From Planctomycetota bacterium (lineage in GTDB: Bacteria > Planctomycetota > Phycisphaerae > Phycisphaerales > UBA1924): a stretch of DNA of 64,000 nt. The stretch's first letter is position 1; the number at the start of each line of letters is the position of its first letter. A model generated the notes under the pieces. That model was not told the DNA's origin. It made no database searches and saw nothing but the letters and a program-made list of their open reading frames with translations. The translations under genes were made by a program, and so were the position numbers. The DNA lies in assembly GCA_014584315.1 (NCBI GenBank), contig JACTNA010000032.1, forward strand, positions 62,001-126,000, read 5' to 3'. Of this stretch, positions 16,911-27,880 are shown piece by piece.

Positions 16911-17936
16911 TCAGGCCAGCGCCCGCGCCATCACCTCGCCCGCCCGCTCGACCTCGTCCGCCGCCACGTCGAGGTGCGTCACCGCCCGGACGCGGTGCGG
17001 CCCCTCCGAGAGCACCGCGACCCCAGCGGCCCCGAGCCTCGCGCACACCGTGTCCGCCCCGCCGAACCGCGGATCGACCTCGAAGTACACGAGGTTCGTC
17101 TCGACCTGCGCCGGATCAATCGTCACGCCCGGCACGCGTGCGAGCCGATCGGCGAGCGCACGCGCCTTCGCATGGTCTTCTGCCAGACGCTCGACATGGT
17201 GATCGAGCGCGTGCAGGCACGCCGCCGCCAGCACCCCGGCCTGTCGCATCCCTCCGCCGAACATCTTGCGGAACCGGCGCGCCCGCGCAATCGTCCGCTC
17301 ATCGCCCGCCAGCGCGCTGCCGACGGGCGCGCCCAGCCCCTTGCTGAAGCACGCCGACACCGTGTCGGTCAGCGACCCGTACTCAGCCAGCGAGACGCCG
17401 GACGCCACGTGCGCGTTCCAGATCCGTGCCCCGTCCAGGTGCATCCGCACGCCGAGCCGCAGGCACTCCTCCCGCACGGCCCGCAACTGCTCGATCGGCC
17501 ACACCCGGCCCCCGCCGCGGTTGTGCGTGTTCTCCACCGTGACGAGCGCGGTCGGGCCGTAGTGGGTGTCCCGCGGGCGGACCAACGCTCGCACCGCCTC
17601 CGCCCCGAACGTGCCCCGCGGCCCGTCCGCGAACCTGAGCGTCACGCCGGAGAGCGCGGCCGGCGCGCCCGACTCGTAATGCACCACGTGGCTCTCAGCG
17701 TGCGCAATCACCTCATCGCCCGGCTCCGTCTGCGCGCGGATCGCCAACTGGTTCGCCATCGTCCCGGACGGCACGAACACCGCCGCCGCCTTCCCGAACA
17801 GCCCGGCGAATCGCTCCTCCAGCCGTCGCACCGTCGGGTCGTCCCCGAACACGTCGTCGCCGACCTCGGCCTCCGCCATCGCCCGGCGCATCGCCGCCGA
17901 CGGGCGGGTGATCGTGTCGGATCGCAGGTCGATCAC
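16911..17936 (-). CDS. ltaE: Low-specificity L-threonine aldolase
   Basis: This 341-residue PLP enzyme cleaves L-threonine or L-allo-threonine to glycine and acetaldehyde. The family start [13 protein letters not shown] is intact. Further landmarks are [60 protein letters not shown] (Asp168 contacting the PLP nitrogen) and [13 protein letters not shown] with Lys199 as the Schiff-base lysine. Length and motif order are typical. The gene is divergent from the aconitase gene (141 bp between starts) and faces away from it. No glycine-cleavage or serine-pathway gene is adjacent. No clear ribosome-binding site precedes the ATG. Confidence 0.95.
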   Translation of the reverse strand: MIDLRSDTITRPSAAMRRAMAEAEVGDDVFGDDPTVRRLEERFAGLFGKAAAVFVPSGTMANQLAIRAQTEPGDEVIAHAESHVVHYESGAPAALSGVTLRFADGPRGTFGAEAVRALVRPRDTHYGPTALVTVENTHNRGGGRVWPIEQLRAVREECLRLGVRMHLDGARIWNAHVASGVSLAEYGSLTDTVSACFSKGLGAPVGSALAGDERTIARARRFRKMFGGGMRQAGVLAAACLHALDHHVERLAEDHAKARALADRLARVPGVTIDPAQVETNLVYFEVDPRFGGADTVCARLGAAGVAVLSEGPHRVRAVTHLDVAADEVERAGEVMARALA

Positions 17937-18077
17937 GGAACGTCCTCCGGGCCGCGCGGCGGCCGACCGAACGCAGCATATCCCCGGCAGGAGCCTCCAA
18001 GAACAGCCGATACTTTCATCCGCAGCGCTCCCCTCCTAGTGTGAGAGAAACACGCACGATTCGCCGGAGACCCGCCG

Positions 18078-20939
<2,862 letters not shown>

Positions 20940-20959
20940 CTCGTGCCTGCCCGCCTCGT

Positions 20960-20965
20960 TACAAT
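20960..20965 (+). promoter_or_regulatory. -10 hexamer TACAAT upstream of corA
   Basis: TACAAT lies 20 nt after the aconitase stop and about 90 nt before the corA ATG, so corA would have its own promoter and a leader of about 80 nt. No magnesium-sensing riboswitch was recognised in the leader. Confidence 0.35.
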
Positions 20966-21055
20966 CTCCGCTCAATCCCCCTACTCCCGCGCCTGCCCCA
21001 GAAGGGAGCACTGTCACTTGCCTCGGGCGCGGCCCGGGGAAGACGGAGACGCCAG

Positions 21056-22192
21056 ATGACCAGGCTCCCGCTCAGACTCCGCGCCCGTGTCCGTCGGCTC
21101 ACGCGGCCCCCGCGCGGCTCGCCGCCCGGGCTGATCCAGGCCCAGCCGGACGCGCCGCGTCCGAGCCTGCGGGTCATGCGCTTCAGTGAGGCCAATCTCG
21201 AAGAGAGCAGACCCGCATCGGCGGACGTCCCGACGCCGACCCCCGACGCGAGCGTCACCTGGCTCAACATCGACGGCCTCGGCGACGCCGCCGTCATCCA
21301 GCGCATCGGCGAGACCTACCGCTTGCACCCGCTCGCGCTGGAGGACACCGTCAACGTCCACCAGCGGCCCAAGGTCGAGGAGTACACGGATGTCCTCTAC
21401 CTCGTGGTGCGCATGCCCCGCGAGTCCGGCGGCGGCACACTCGACACCGAGCAACTCTCGATCTTCCTCGGCCGGTCGTTCGTCCTCACCTTCCAGGAGC
21501 GCGAGGGCGACTGTCTCGAACCCGTCCGCGAGCGCATCCGCCGCGGCCAGAACCGAGTCCGCCGTTCGGGGCCGGACTTCCTCGCCTACGCGGTCATCGA
21601 CGCCGTGCTCGACGCCTACTTTCCCCTCCTCGAGTCCTTCGACGACCATCTCGAGCGGCTGGCCGAGGAGGCGGCCACGAGGCCGTCCGAGCAGACCATC
21701 GTGCGCCTCCAGCAGGTGAAGCACGACCTGCTGACCATCCGCCGCGCCGTCTGGCCGCTGCGCGATGCGCTCACGCAACTCTACAGGGGCGAGCACGACC
21801 TCATCCGCGCCGAGACGCGGCCGTTCATCCGCGACGCCGCCGACCACGCCTTCCAGATCATGGACCTCGTCGAGACGCAGCGCGAGATCGCCGCAAGCCT
21901 CGTGGACCTCTACCTCTCCACCGTCAACGTTCGCATGAGTGAAGCCATGCGACTCCTCACGATCATCGCCACGATCTTCATCCCGCTGACGTTCATCGCG
22001 GGCATCTACGGCATGAACTTCGACCCCGACGCCTCGCCGTGGAACATGCCCGAACTGCGCTGGGCCTTGGGCTACCCGATCGTCATGCTCGCTATGGGGG
22101 CCATCGCGGTCGCCATGGTCGTCTGGTTCGCGCGCATGGGCTGGCTCCCGAAGCGCCCGCCGAAGCGACGCCGCGAACGCAACGCCCCCTGA
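21056..22192 (+). CDS. corA: CorA-family magnesium/cobalt transporter
   Basis: This 378-residue protein has the CorA plan: a cytoplasmic alpha/beta funnel (VTWLNIDGLGD, FRLHPLALEDTVN-like segment, QRPKVEEYTDVLYLV), a long stalk helix (LVDLYLSTVNVRMSEAMRLLTIIATIFIPLTFIAGIYGMNF) and two C-terminal membrane helices. The signature G-M-N-F begins at residue 319, after Tyr, and the loop that follows is acidic, as in the pore entrance. The second helix is YPIVMLAMGAIAVAMVVWFARM, followed by a basic tail KRPPKRRRERNAP. Pentameric CorA channels import Mg2+ (also Co2+/Ni2+). The N-terminal 40 residues are basic and Pro-rich. It is the last plus-strand gene before the minus-strand SMR gene. Confidence 0.95.
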   Translation: MTRLPLRLRARVRRLTRPPRGSPPGLIQAQPDAPRPSLRVMRFSEANLEESRPASADVPTPTPDASVTWLNIDGLGDAAVIQRIGETYRLHPLALEDTVNVHQRPKVEEYTDVLYLVVRMPRESGGGTLDTEQLSIFLGRSFVLTFQEREGDCLEPVRERIRRGQNRVRRSGPDFLAYAVIDAVLDAYFPLLESFDDHLERLAEEAATRPSEQTIVRLQQVKHDLLTIRRAVWPLRDALTQLYRGEHDLIRAETRPFIRDAADHAFQIMDLVETQREIAASLVDLYLSTVNVRMSEAMRLLTIIATIFIPLTFIAGIYGMNFDPDASPWNMPELRWALGYPIVMLAMGAIAVAMVVWFARMGWLPKRPPKRRRERNAP

Positions 22193-22211
22193 CCGCTCGC
22201 GAGCGCCCCCC

Positions 22212-22246
22212 ATTTGCTATTTGCTATTTGCTATTTGCCATTTGTC
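22212..22246. repeat. Heptamer tandem array (ATTTGCT x3 + ATTTGCC + ATTTGTC) at the end of the SMR gene
   Basis: Five contiguous heptamers, 35 bp, much more AT-rich than the surroundings. The last codons of the SMR gene and its TAG stop (22231-22233) are read from this array, so it defines the C-terminus of that protein. Confidence 0.85.
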
Positions 22247-22551
22247 ACCTGCAGCCCCACGATCCCCGCCACGATCAGCCCGATGAAGCACAACCGCGCC
22301 GGCGTGACCGGCTCCTTCAGGAAGGCGATGCCGAGCGCGACCACGCCGACCGTGCCGATGCCGGTCCACGCCGCGTAGGCCGTGCCGGCGGGCAGGTCCT
22401 TCATGGCCCGCGACAGCAGATAGAAGCTGACGATCATCAGGCCGATGGTGAGCAGGCTGGGGCGCAGGCGCGTCCACCCGTGCGACTGCTTCATGGTGAA
22501 CGCCCACCCTGCCTCGAACAGCCCCGCCACGACGAGCATCGCCCACGCCAT
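22231..22551 (-). CDS. SMR-family multidrug/guanidinium efflux protein (SugE-like)
   Basis: This 106-residue protein with four membrane helices has the small multidrug resistance pattern: an N-terminal helix AMLVVAGLFEAGWAFTMKQS with the essential Glu13 (F-E-A-G-W), then LLSRAMKDLPAGTAYAAWTGIGTVG and a last helix CFIGLIVAGIVGLQV. The G-x-AYA-x-W-x-G-I-G signature is clear. The 'FEAGWA' and 'GTAYAAWTGIG' forms fit the SugE/Gdx guanidinium-exporter branch better than EmrE. These proteins are proton-coupled dual-topology dimers. No guanidine riboswitch is visible upstream. The C-terminal VTNGK and the stop are encoded by an ATTTGCT heptamer array, so the natural end may have been replaced. It is divergent from the DoxX gene. 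Confidence 0.9.
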   Translation of the reverse strand: MAWAMLVVAGLFEAGWAFTMKQSHGWTRLRPSLLTIGLMIVSFYLLSRAMKDLPAGTAYAAWTGIGTVGVVALGIAFLKEPVTPARLCFIGLIVAGIVGLQVTNGK

Positions 22552-22604
22552 CGTTCGCCTCCCCGGACGCCGCGCCGACCGGCGGGCGTGCTTGGAGGAG
22601 AGGC

Positions 22605-22610
22605 TATCGT
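22605..22610 (+). promoter_or_regulatory. -10 hexamer TATCGT upstream of the DoxX-like gene
   Basis: GGCTATCGTGC precedes a 31-nt gap containing GAGGAGG and the ATG at 22642. The same GCTATCGTGC core precedes the permease gene at 27881. Confidence 0.35.
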
Positions 22611-22641
22611 GCGCGCCCAAGCACCGCCGAGGAGGCCGACC

Positions 22642-23091
22642 ATGCCCGGTATCCCGACCCGCCTTGACCGCTTCGACGCCGCGATCGCCGGGTGGATGGA
22701 CCGGCACGGGCACGGCGCGCACCGCGTCACGCTCGGCGTCTACTTCGCGTGGATGGGACTCCTCAAGGTCTTCGGCCTGAAAACCGGCTCCTCGCTGCTC
22801 GCGCACACCATCTACTTCGGCTCGCCGGACGTGATGGTGCCGGCGCTCGGCTGGTGGGAGGCGGCGATCGGGCTGACGCTGATTGTGCGCCGGTTGAACA
22901 GGGTCGCGCTGCTGCTGCTGGCGATCCGCCTGCCGGGGACACTGCTCGCGCTGGTGCTGCGCGCGGACGTCTGCTTCGACCACGTCCCGCTCGGGCCGAC
23001 GCCCGAGGGCCAGTACCTCATCAAGGACCTCATGCTCTTCGCGGCGGCGATGGTGATCGGAGGCACGGTGCGCGCGCACAGGCCCGTGTGA
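22642..23091 (+). CDS. DoxX-like small membrane protein
   Basis: This 149-residue protein with about four hydrophobic segments (VTLGVYFAWMGLLKVFGL, WWEAAIGLTLIV, VALLLLAIRLPGTLLALVL, DLMLFAAAMVIGG) resembles the DoxX/DoxD-like superfamily of quinone-interacting or redox-associated membrane proteins. The motif FAWMGLLKVFGLKTGS is close to the Y-x-W-x-G..K pattern of uncharacterised DoxX relatives. The start follows a strong GAGGAGG site. There is no redox partner beside it, and the substrate or partner is unknown. It is divergent from the SMR efflux gene, with 90 bp between the two starts. Confidence 0.65.
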   Translation: MPGIPTRLDRFDAAIAGWMDRHGHGAHRVTLGVYFAWMGLLKVFGLKTGSSLLAHTIYFGSPDVMVPALGWWEAAIGLTLIVRRLNRVALLLLAIRLPGTLLALVLRADVCFDHVPLGPTPEGQYLIKDLMLFAAAMVIGGTVRAHRPV

Positions 23092-23372
23092 TGTTCGCCG
23101 ACCGTCTTGCGAACGCGCATACGAACGCTCTCCGACCCGTTCATCGAGTCTCCCCGCGTGGCGCGTGCGCCAGCCGCGATCCGCGCCGAACCGGGTAAAC
23201 ACCTTGCCGCGGTGGTGCGTATCGATCGCAACGAGACGGCGAGCAGCGTGCTCGCCCCGGTGTGAGTGGGATCGAGACAGCCAGGGAACTCCGTCGGATG
23301 CGTTTCGGGCGCGATCGGTGCGCGCGTGTCGCACCCGCGGCCGGCCAACGGTCCGGCGACAGGAGACTCGCA

Positions 23373-23882
23373 ATGAAGCGATCGAAAGCGATCACGGGCG
23401 TTCTCGGTGGGGCCGCGATCGGTGCGGCGGTGCTGGCGGGCGTGCCCGAGCCTGCGGGACCCGGCGCGCCGCCTTCGATCGAGGGGACGTACCGCCTCGT
23501 GAAGCGTGAACTGCCCGACGGCACGGTGCTCCGCGCGCCGGAGATCGACGGCCTGCTGACGTTCACGCGGCAGTACCGCAACCTCAACGCCTACTGGACC
23601 ACAAGCGACGGCGAGGTCCACTCGATCTCGTCCATCGCCCGCTACACGATCAACGATGAGAACTACTCCGAGGAGAACATCCACGTCCTGGTCTTCAACT
23701 CGGAGGGCAAGCCCGAACGGGACGCTGAGCGGAACACCGCGACCTCCAGAGTGGAGCGCGAGGGCGACGCGGTCGCCTTCGACCTGCCGCTGCGCGGCGA
23801 GATGCGGCTGACGTTCAAGAACCGCACGATCACGGCGTCGCGCGAGGGTGAGTTCATCGATCACTGGCAGCGCGTCGAGTAG
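23373..23882 (+). CDS. Exported lipocalin-like protein of unknown function
   Basis: This 169-residue protein has a signal-like N-terminus (KRSKAITGVLGGAAIGAAVLAGV, with a VPEPAG segment after it). A beta-rich body follows with the start typical of lipocalin-like small domains: SIEGTYRLVKRELPDGTVLRAPEIDGLLTFT. It continues with RYTINDENYSEENIHVLVFNSEGKPE and EFIDHWQRVE at the end. Such domains bind small hydrophobic ligands or act as structural barrels. No conserved catalytic residue is apparent. The start is preceded by ACAGGAGACTCGCA. The upstream 281 bp contain no recognised gene. The gene is followed after 210 bp by the DUF1080 gene in the same direction. Confidence 0.6.
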   Translation: MKRSKAITGVLGGAAIGAAVLAGVPEPAGPGAPPSIEGTYRLVKRELPDGTVLRAPEIDGLLTFTRQYRNLNAYWTTSDGEVHSISSIARYTINDENYSEENIHVLVFNSEGKPERDAERNTATSRVEREGDAVAFDLPLRGEMRLTFKNRTITASREGEFIDHWQRVE

Positions 23883-23943
23883 GTCCGACTCTCTCCGGGC
23901 TGCCGGGCGCGGGACACTCACCGCGTGTCGGCGGCCCCGGGCG

Positions 23944-23975
23944 GCCCCGGGCACGAGCGGGGCTGCCCCCGGGGC
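23944..23975. terminator. GC-rich hairpin between lipocalin-like and DUF1080 genes
   Basis: GCCCCGGG (23944-23951) and CCCGGGGC (23968-23975) form a perfect 8-bp stem with a 16-nt loop. There is no U-tract, so termination here is only a possibility. Confidence 0.25.
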
Positions 23976-24025
23976 GCGGGCGATCCTTCCCCCGCGCCCC
24001 TTTCGCGCGCGGGCGGCATGTCGGA

Positions 24026-24031
24026 TATGCT
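24026..24031 (+). promoter_or_regulatory. -10 hexamer TATGCT upstream of the DUF1080 gene
   Basis: GGATATGCTCT lies 61 nt before ATG 24093. The leader then includes a GGGAGGAG ribosome-binding site. Confidence 0.4.
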
Positions 24032-24092
24032 CTTCCTCGCGGCCGTCCCGCGAGCACGGGCTTGCGTGCCGGACCGCCGGGAGGAGTCCGCC

Positions 24093-25397
24093 ATGAAGCC
24101 CATGATGTCCGCCGTTCTTGCCGCCGCGATTTGCACACCCCTCAAGGCGCAGCCGGGCGCTGCGGCAGCCGCGGACGCGCTCAACGCGGTCGAGCGTGCG
24201 CAGGGGTGGACGCTGCTGACGGGGCCGGACGGCGCGAAGCACTGGCGCGGGTACCGGCGCGACGCGTTCCCCGGCTCCGGCTGGACGCTCAGCGAGGGCG
24301 TGCTGACGCACGCCGCGGGGGGGGGAGGCGGCGACATCATCACCCGCGAGCAGTTCGGCGACTTCGACCTCACCCTCCAGTACCGGACCGCGCCGCGGGC
24401 GAACAGCGGGATCATCTACCGCGTCGCCGAGCGCGGCGACTACACGTGGCAGACGGGGCCTGAGTTCCAGATTCTCGACGACCACGGGCACAACCTGGCG
24501 GGCGATCATCCGCACTCGGCCGGGGCGATGTACGACCTGTTCATCCCGGGCGAGGGGAAGTTGTCGCGCCCGGCCGGCGAGTGGAACGATGCGAGGGTCG
24601 TCATCCGCAACGGTGTGATCCAGCACTGGCTCAACGGGCTGAAGATCGTCGAGGTGCGGGCCTTCGACGAGGGCGGGTCGCCCACCGCCGAGTGGGCCGA
24701 CGCGATCAAGCGGAGCAAGTTCGCGCAGATGCAGGGCTTCGGCGTGCAGCCGCGCGGGCACCTCGCGCTCCAGGATCACGGGGACGAGGTCGCCTTCCGC
24801 AACGTGCGAGTGCGCGATCTTAACGCGCCGATGCCGGGAGAGATCGCCCTCTTCAACGGTCGCAACCTCGACGGGTGGACGGCGGTCGGGACCGAGGCCG
24901 ACAGCGGCACGTGGACCGTCCGCGAAGGCGTGCTGCACTGCTCCGGCGATCCGGCCGGGTACGTCCGAACGACCGAGTCCTACACGAACTTCGTGCTGCG
25001 GGTCGAGTGGCGATGGGACCCCGAGACCCGTCAGGCCGGCAACAGCGGCGTGCTTGTGCGCGTCGTCGGCGACGACAAGGTCTGGCCACGCTCGGTCGAG
25101 GCCCAGTTGCACGCCGGGAACGCGGGCGACTTCATCTGCATCGGCGGCACCGAGATCGCCGGCGACCCGGCCCGGACGAGCGGCCGGCGGATCGTCAAGT
25201 CCCACGCCGCCGAGCGGCCTGTCGGCGAGTGGAACGAGTACGAGATCATCGTCAACGGCGGCGAGATCACCCTGATCGTCAACGGCGAGGTGCTCAATCG
25301 CGGGACCGGGGCCGAGGTCGTCGCCGGCGCGATCGCGCTGCAATCCGAGGGGACGCCGATCCAGTTCCGAAACATCCGGCTCGTGCCGCTGGAGTGA
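24093..25397 (+). CDS. Secreted protein with two DUF1080 (3-keto-disaccharide hydrolase-like) domains
   Basis: This 434-residue protein has a short signal peptide followed by two tandem concanavalin-like DUF1080 domains. The first (residues about 35-245) has LLTGPDGAKHWRGY, GWTLSEGVLTH, GDFDLTLQYRTAPRANSGIIYRV, GPEFQILDDHGH and GFGVQPRGHLALQDHGDEVAFRNVRVRDL. The second (about 250-434) repeats this as LFNGRNLDGWTAV, GTWTVREGVLHC, FVLRVEWRW, NSGVLVRV, VEAQLHAGNAGDF and GAIALQSEGTPIQFRNIRLVPLE. Proteins of this family are abundant in planctomycetes, and some hydrolyse 3-keto-glycosides in sugar breakdown. The start follows GGGAGGAG. No oxidoreductase partner is adjacent. Confidence 0.88.
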   Translation: MKPMMSAVLAAAICTPLKAQPGAAAAADALNAVERAQGWTLLTGPDGAKHWRGYRRDAFPGSGWTLSEGVLTHAAGGGGGDIITREQFGDFDLTLQYRTAPRANSGIIYRVAERGDYTWQTGPEFQILDDHGHNLAGDHPHSAGAMYDLFIPGEGKLSRPAGEWNDARVVIRNGVIQHWLNGLKIVEVRAFDEGGSPTAEWADAIKRSKFAQMQGFGVQPRGHLALQDHGDEVAFRNVRVRDLNAPMPGEIALFNGRNLDGWTAVGTEADSGTWTVREGVLHCSGDPAGYVRTTESYTNFVLRVEWRWDPETRQAGNSGVLVRVVGDDKVWPRSVEAQLHAGNAGDFICIGGTEIAGDPARTSGRRIVKSHAAERPVGEWNEYEIIVNGGEITLIVNGEVLNRGTGAEVVAGAIALQSEGTPIQFRNIRLVPLE

Positions 25398-25469
25398 GCG
25401 GACGGAACGCCTGCGCCCCGCAACGGTGCCGCGCGACGAGTCGGCGAGGCCGGAGGCGAGCGCAGGTAA

Positions 25470-25496
25470 ACGGGCCTGCGTACGCGGCAGGCCCGT
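25470..25496. terminator. Hairpin between convergent DUF1080 and PEP-CTERM genes
   Basis: ACGGGCCTGC-GTACGCG-GCAGGCCCGT is a perfect 10-bp stem with a 7-nt loop. On the minus strand it is followed by TTTACC, a weak U-tract, so it probably ends the PEP-CTERM transcript and may work in both directions. Confidence 0.55.
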
Positions 25497-25538
25497 CGGG
25501 TGGTTGCGTGGTGCGGTGCGCCCCGGAAGGTGCCGGGA

Positions 25539-26246
25539 TCAGCGGCGTCTGCGGCGGGCGAGGAGGCCGCCAGCGAGGGCGAGTCCGGTCAGCGCGCCGG
25601 GCGCGGGCACGACGCCGATCTTGTAGTTGACCTGGATCCAGTTCACGCCCGAGCCGGGCACCTCGAGTCCGAGGTGGAGGACGTCGATGCCGTTCCAGTG
25701 CGCGCCGCCGATGGGATCTTGGATGGTGGGGTCTGAGTACGCGGTCTGTCCGCCGTCGGTGCTGTAGTTGATGACGTACTCGGTCCAGGAGACGTGGGAG
25801 ACCCAGCCCTTCCAGTCGATGCCGTTCCCGTCGCCGCCGAGTTCGTAGGAGAAGGCCTGAACCGTGTGCCCGTCGACCTGCGTGCCGACCGGGACGAACT
25901 GCTTGCCGTTGCGCGAGCGGATGACGAGCTGGACGAAGTGTCCCTGAGGGTTGACGACCTCGTACCAGGCGGCTTCGAGAACGTCCTCCTGGCTCGGGTT
26001 TGGCACCGTGTTGGTGCCGATGGAGTAGAACTTCGGGTCGTCGAAGGTGCTCACGGGAACCGGGGCGTCACCCTCGGAGTTGAGCGTGCGGAACTGACCG
26101 CCCGCGAACCCCACGAGCGACACGGTCGCGACCGAGTTGTTCGCGACGGCGTCCGAGGTGCGGTCGCCGTAGTGGTCGTCCTGAGCGGATGCGCCGCCGG
26201 CGAAGCAGGCCGCGGCCACGAGGAAGGATGCATGTGTCCGGCGCAT
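25539..26246 (-). CDS. PEP-CTERM-type anchored exoprotein of unknown function
   Basis: This 235-residue secreted protein has a signal peptide (ASFLVAAACFAGGASAQ). The body is beta-rich, with a discoidin-like flavour (VLEAAWYEVVNPQGHFVQLVIRSRNGKQF, WVSHVSWTEYVINYSTDGGQTA, VNWIQVNYKIG). The C-terminal sorting signal is VVPAPGALTGLALAGGLLA followed by five Arg. This is the PEP-CTERM layout: a short P-x-P-G motif, a membrane helix, then a basic cluster. An exosortase would cleave and anchor the protein at the surface; no exosortase is in the window. The start follows AGGAGGTACG. The gene is not recognised beyond this. It ends before a strong hairpin shared with the DUF1080 gene. Confidence 0.8.
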   Translation of the reverse strand: MRRTHASFLVAAACFAGGASAQDDHYGDRTSDAVANNSVATVSLVGFAGGQFRTLNSEGDAPVPVSTFDDPKFYSIGTNTVPNPSQEDVLEAAWYEVVNPQGHFVQLVIRSRNGKQFVPVGTQVDGHTVQAFSYELGGDGNGIDWKGWVSHVSWTEYVINYSTDGGQTAYSDPTIQDPIGGAHWNGIDVLHLGLEVPGSGVNWIQVNYKIGVVPAPGALTGLALAGGLLARRRRR

Positions 26247-26580
26247 GGAGCGTACCTCCTGCCCGATCCGCCCGGCCGAACGCACCGCCGGGGGGAGGAA
26301 GCGCGGGTTGCGGTCCGACGACCGCCGCCCGACGCAGCGGAACGGGTCTGTCTCGGAAGGTACACCACACATCCGGCGCGGCCAGCAAAGGCGCAAGAAA
26401 TCGAACACACGGCACGCGCGCTACGCCCGGAACGACCCGCCACGGGGGGGGCAGAGGACCGGAAAACGCGTGCGGGGGCGATTGCGCGGGGGCGCGGAAA
26501 ATCGCCGCCCCCGCCTTGCATTCCGGCGAACGTGTGGCATGGTTGTCGGGCGGAGAAGGTGCGCGCCGACCGCTTCGCGG
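26247..26580. other. 334-bp gap: upstream region of the PEP-CTERM gene with a large hairpin
   Basis: No gene is recognised between the start of the PEP-CTERM gene and the end of the epimerase gene, both on the minus strand. The gap holds a weak minus-strand promoter (TGTACCTT near 26355), a large inverted repeat at 26472-26514 and a short GACCGC/GCGGTC hairpin next to the epimerase stop (about 26568-26582). Confidence 0.4.
26472..26514. terminator. Large bulged hairpin downstream of the Tat epimerase gene
   Basis: GCGGGGGCGATT (26472-26483) pairs with AATCG(CCG)CCCCCGC (26500-26514): a 12-bp stem with a 3-nt bulge and a 16-nt loop. It lies 67 nt past the epimerase stop and could act as a terminator or mRNA 3' end, although no U-tract follows. 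Confidence 0.35.
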
Positions 26581-27768
26581 TCAACCGCCGTCGCGCTCCG
26601 CCAGCGCCTTGAGCGCGGCGGCCTCGCGGTCGGCGGTGATGCCGGCACGGAGCCGTGCGCGGCGTTCCTCGGGCTGCGCGTTCCACCAGGCGAGCGTGTC
26701 CTTGGCGGTGGCGACGGCCGGGCGGAAAGCGAGGCCCGCTGCCAGCGCGCGGGCGCAACTCCGCTGCCCGAACCCCAATGTTTCACCCTCCGGCGGCAGC
26801 CAGACCGGCATGTCGCTCCACCCGGAGACGCCCTGCTCGCGCAGGAAGGCGGCGTCGGCCCAACGGAAGTTCGCGTCGCTGCCGGATGCTTCCTTGCAGG
26901 CGTCCAGCAGGGCGCCGATGCCCATGCCGCCGGCCGGGCCGAGGGCATTGAAGACGCCGAAGGTCCGCTGCTCGACGAGGTGCACCAGCCACTCGCCCAG
27001 GTCGCGCACGTCGATGATCTGCACCGGGTCGTTGGGCGTGCCTGGGGCGAGGACGTCGCCGCCGCGGGCGACCCGGACGGGCCAGTACGTGAATCGGTCG
27101 GTCGGGTCGCCGGGGCCGACGATCAGTCCCGGTCGGACGATCGTCGCCTTGCCGGGCATCTTCGCCTCGGCGGCCTGCTCGCAGAGCGCCTTGAGCGGGC
27201 CGTAACTCTCCCCCGTCACCTGCTCGACGGTGGCGTCGGGGATCGTGCCGACCGGAGCGTTCTCGTCCGCGTTCGGCTCGGCGTGCGAGGCATAGACGGA
27301 GACGGTCGAGATCAGCATGTACTGCCCGACGCGCCCAGAGAGCAGTTCCGCGGACGCGTTCACAACCCGAGGGAAGTACGCGGACGTGTCGATCACGGCG
27401 TCCCACTCGCCCTCGCGCAGTTGCGTCAGGCCCATCGGATTGTCCGGTCCCGGTTCGCCCGATTCATCGGCGAGCCGGCGAGGATCCCGGTTCCCGTGCC
27501 GTTTCTCGACACGCTCGCGCCCTTCGAACGTGTGCCCCGTGCGCTGCTCCGTTCGACCCCGGTTGAACAGGGTGAGCGAGTGGCCGTGTGCGAGGGCGGC
27601 CTCGACGATCGCGGGACCGAGAAAGCCGGTCCCGCCCAGAATCAGGATGCGCAGCGGCTTGGCGACGACAGCACCTGTGCGCACGCCCAGCGCGGGCGCG
27701 ACCCCGAGGGCGAGGCCGGCCGAGAGCGCGGCCGAGGTTTGCAGGAACTCGCGTCGAGTGGTGGACAT
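26581..27768 (-). CDS. Tat-exported NAD-dependent epimerase/dehydratase-family protein
   Basis: This 395-residue protein starts with a twin-arginine signal, S-T-T-R-R-E-F-L-Q, and a hydrophobic stretch. The Rossmann motif LRILILGGTGFLGPAIV follows. Further features are LFNRGRTEQ, DAVIDTSAYFP, MLISTVSVYA, SYGPLKALCEQAAE (YxxxK-like: Tyr-Gly-Pro-Leu-Lys), IVRPGLIVGPGDPTDRFTYW and VQIIDVRDLGEWLV. This places it among extended SDRs near nucleotide-sugar epimerases and mRNA-binding-type epimerases. An exported SDR must carry its NAD(P) through the Tat pathway already bound, which fits this signal. Substrate unknown. It is divergent from the nucleotide-transporter-like permease gene, and no ribosome-binding site stands out. 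Confidence 0.82.
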   Translation of the reverse strand: MSTTRREFLQTSAALSAGLALGVAPALGVRTGAVVAKPLRILILGGTGFLGPAIVEAALAHGHSLTLFNRGRTEQRTGHTFEGRERVEKRHGNRDPRRLADESGEPGPDNPMGLTQLREGEWDAVIDTSAYFPRVVNASAELLSGRVGQYMLISTVSVYASHAEPNADENAPVGTIPDATVEQVTGESYGPLKALCEQAAEAKMPGKATIVRPGLIVGPGDPTDRFTYWPVRVARGGDVLAPGTPNDPVQIIDVRDLGEWLVHLVEQRTFGVFNALGPAGGMGIGALLDACKEASGSDANFRWADAAFLREQGVSGWSDMPVWLPPEGETLGFGQRSCARALAAGLAFRPAVATAKDTLAWWNAQPEERRARLRAGITADREAAALKALAERDGG

Positions 27769-27850
27769 GGTTCGTCTCCGGATGAGGGCGGACAGCGGGT
27801 GTGTATCGCCCGGCGCGGGCGGGGTTGCATCGTACCGGGTGGCGTGACGC

Positions 27851-27856
27851 TATCGT
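27851..27856 (+). promoter_or_regulatory. -10 hexamer TATCGT upstream of the permease gene
   Basis: GCTATCGTGC lies 24 nt before ATG 27881, with AAGGAGG in between. The core matches the one upstream of the DoxX gene. Confidence 0.35.
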
Positions 27857-27880
27857 GCCCGTTCATGCGAAGGAGGGTTC

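Noticed and set aside
26472-26514. Large hairpin as a mobile-element end
   Set aside because: There is no second copy of its sequence in the window and no gene that could move it. A transcript 3' end is simpler.
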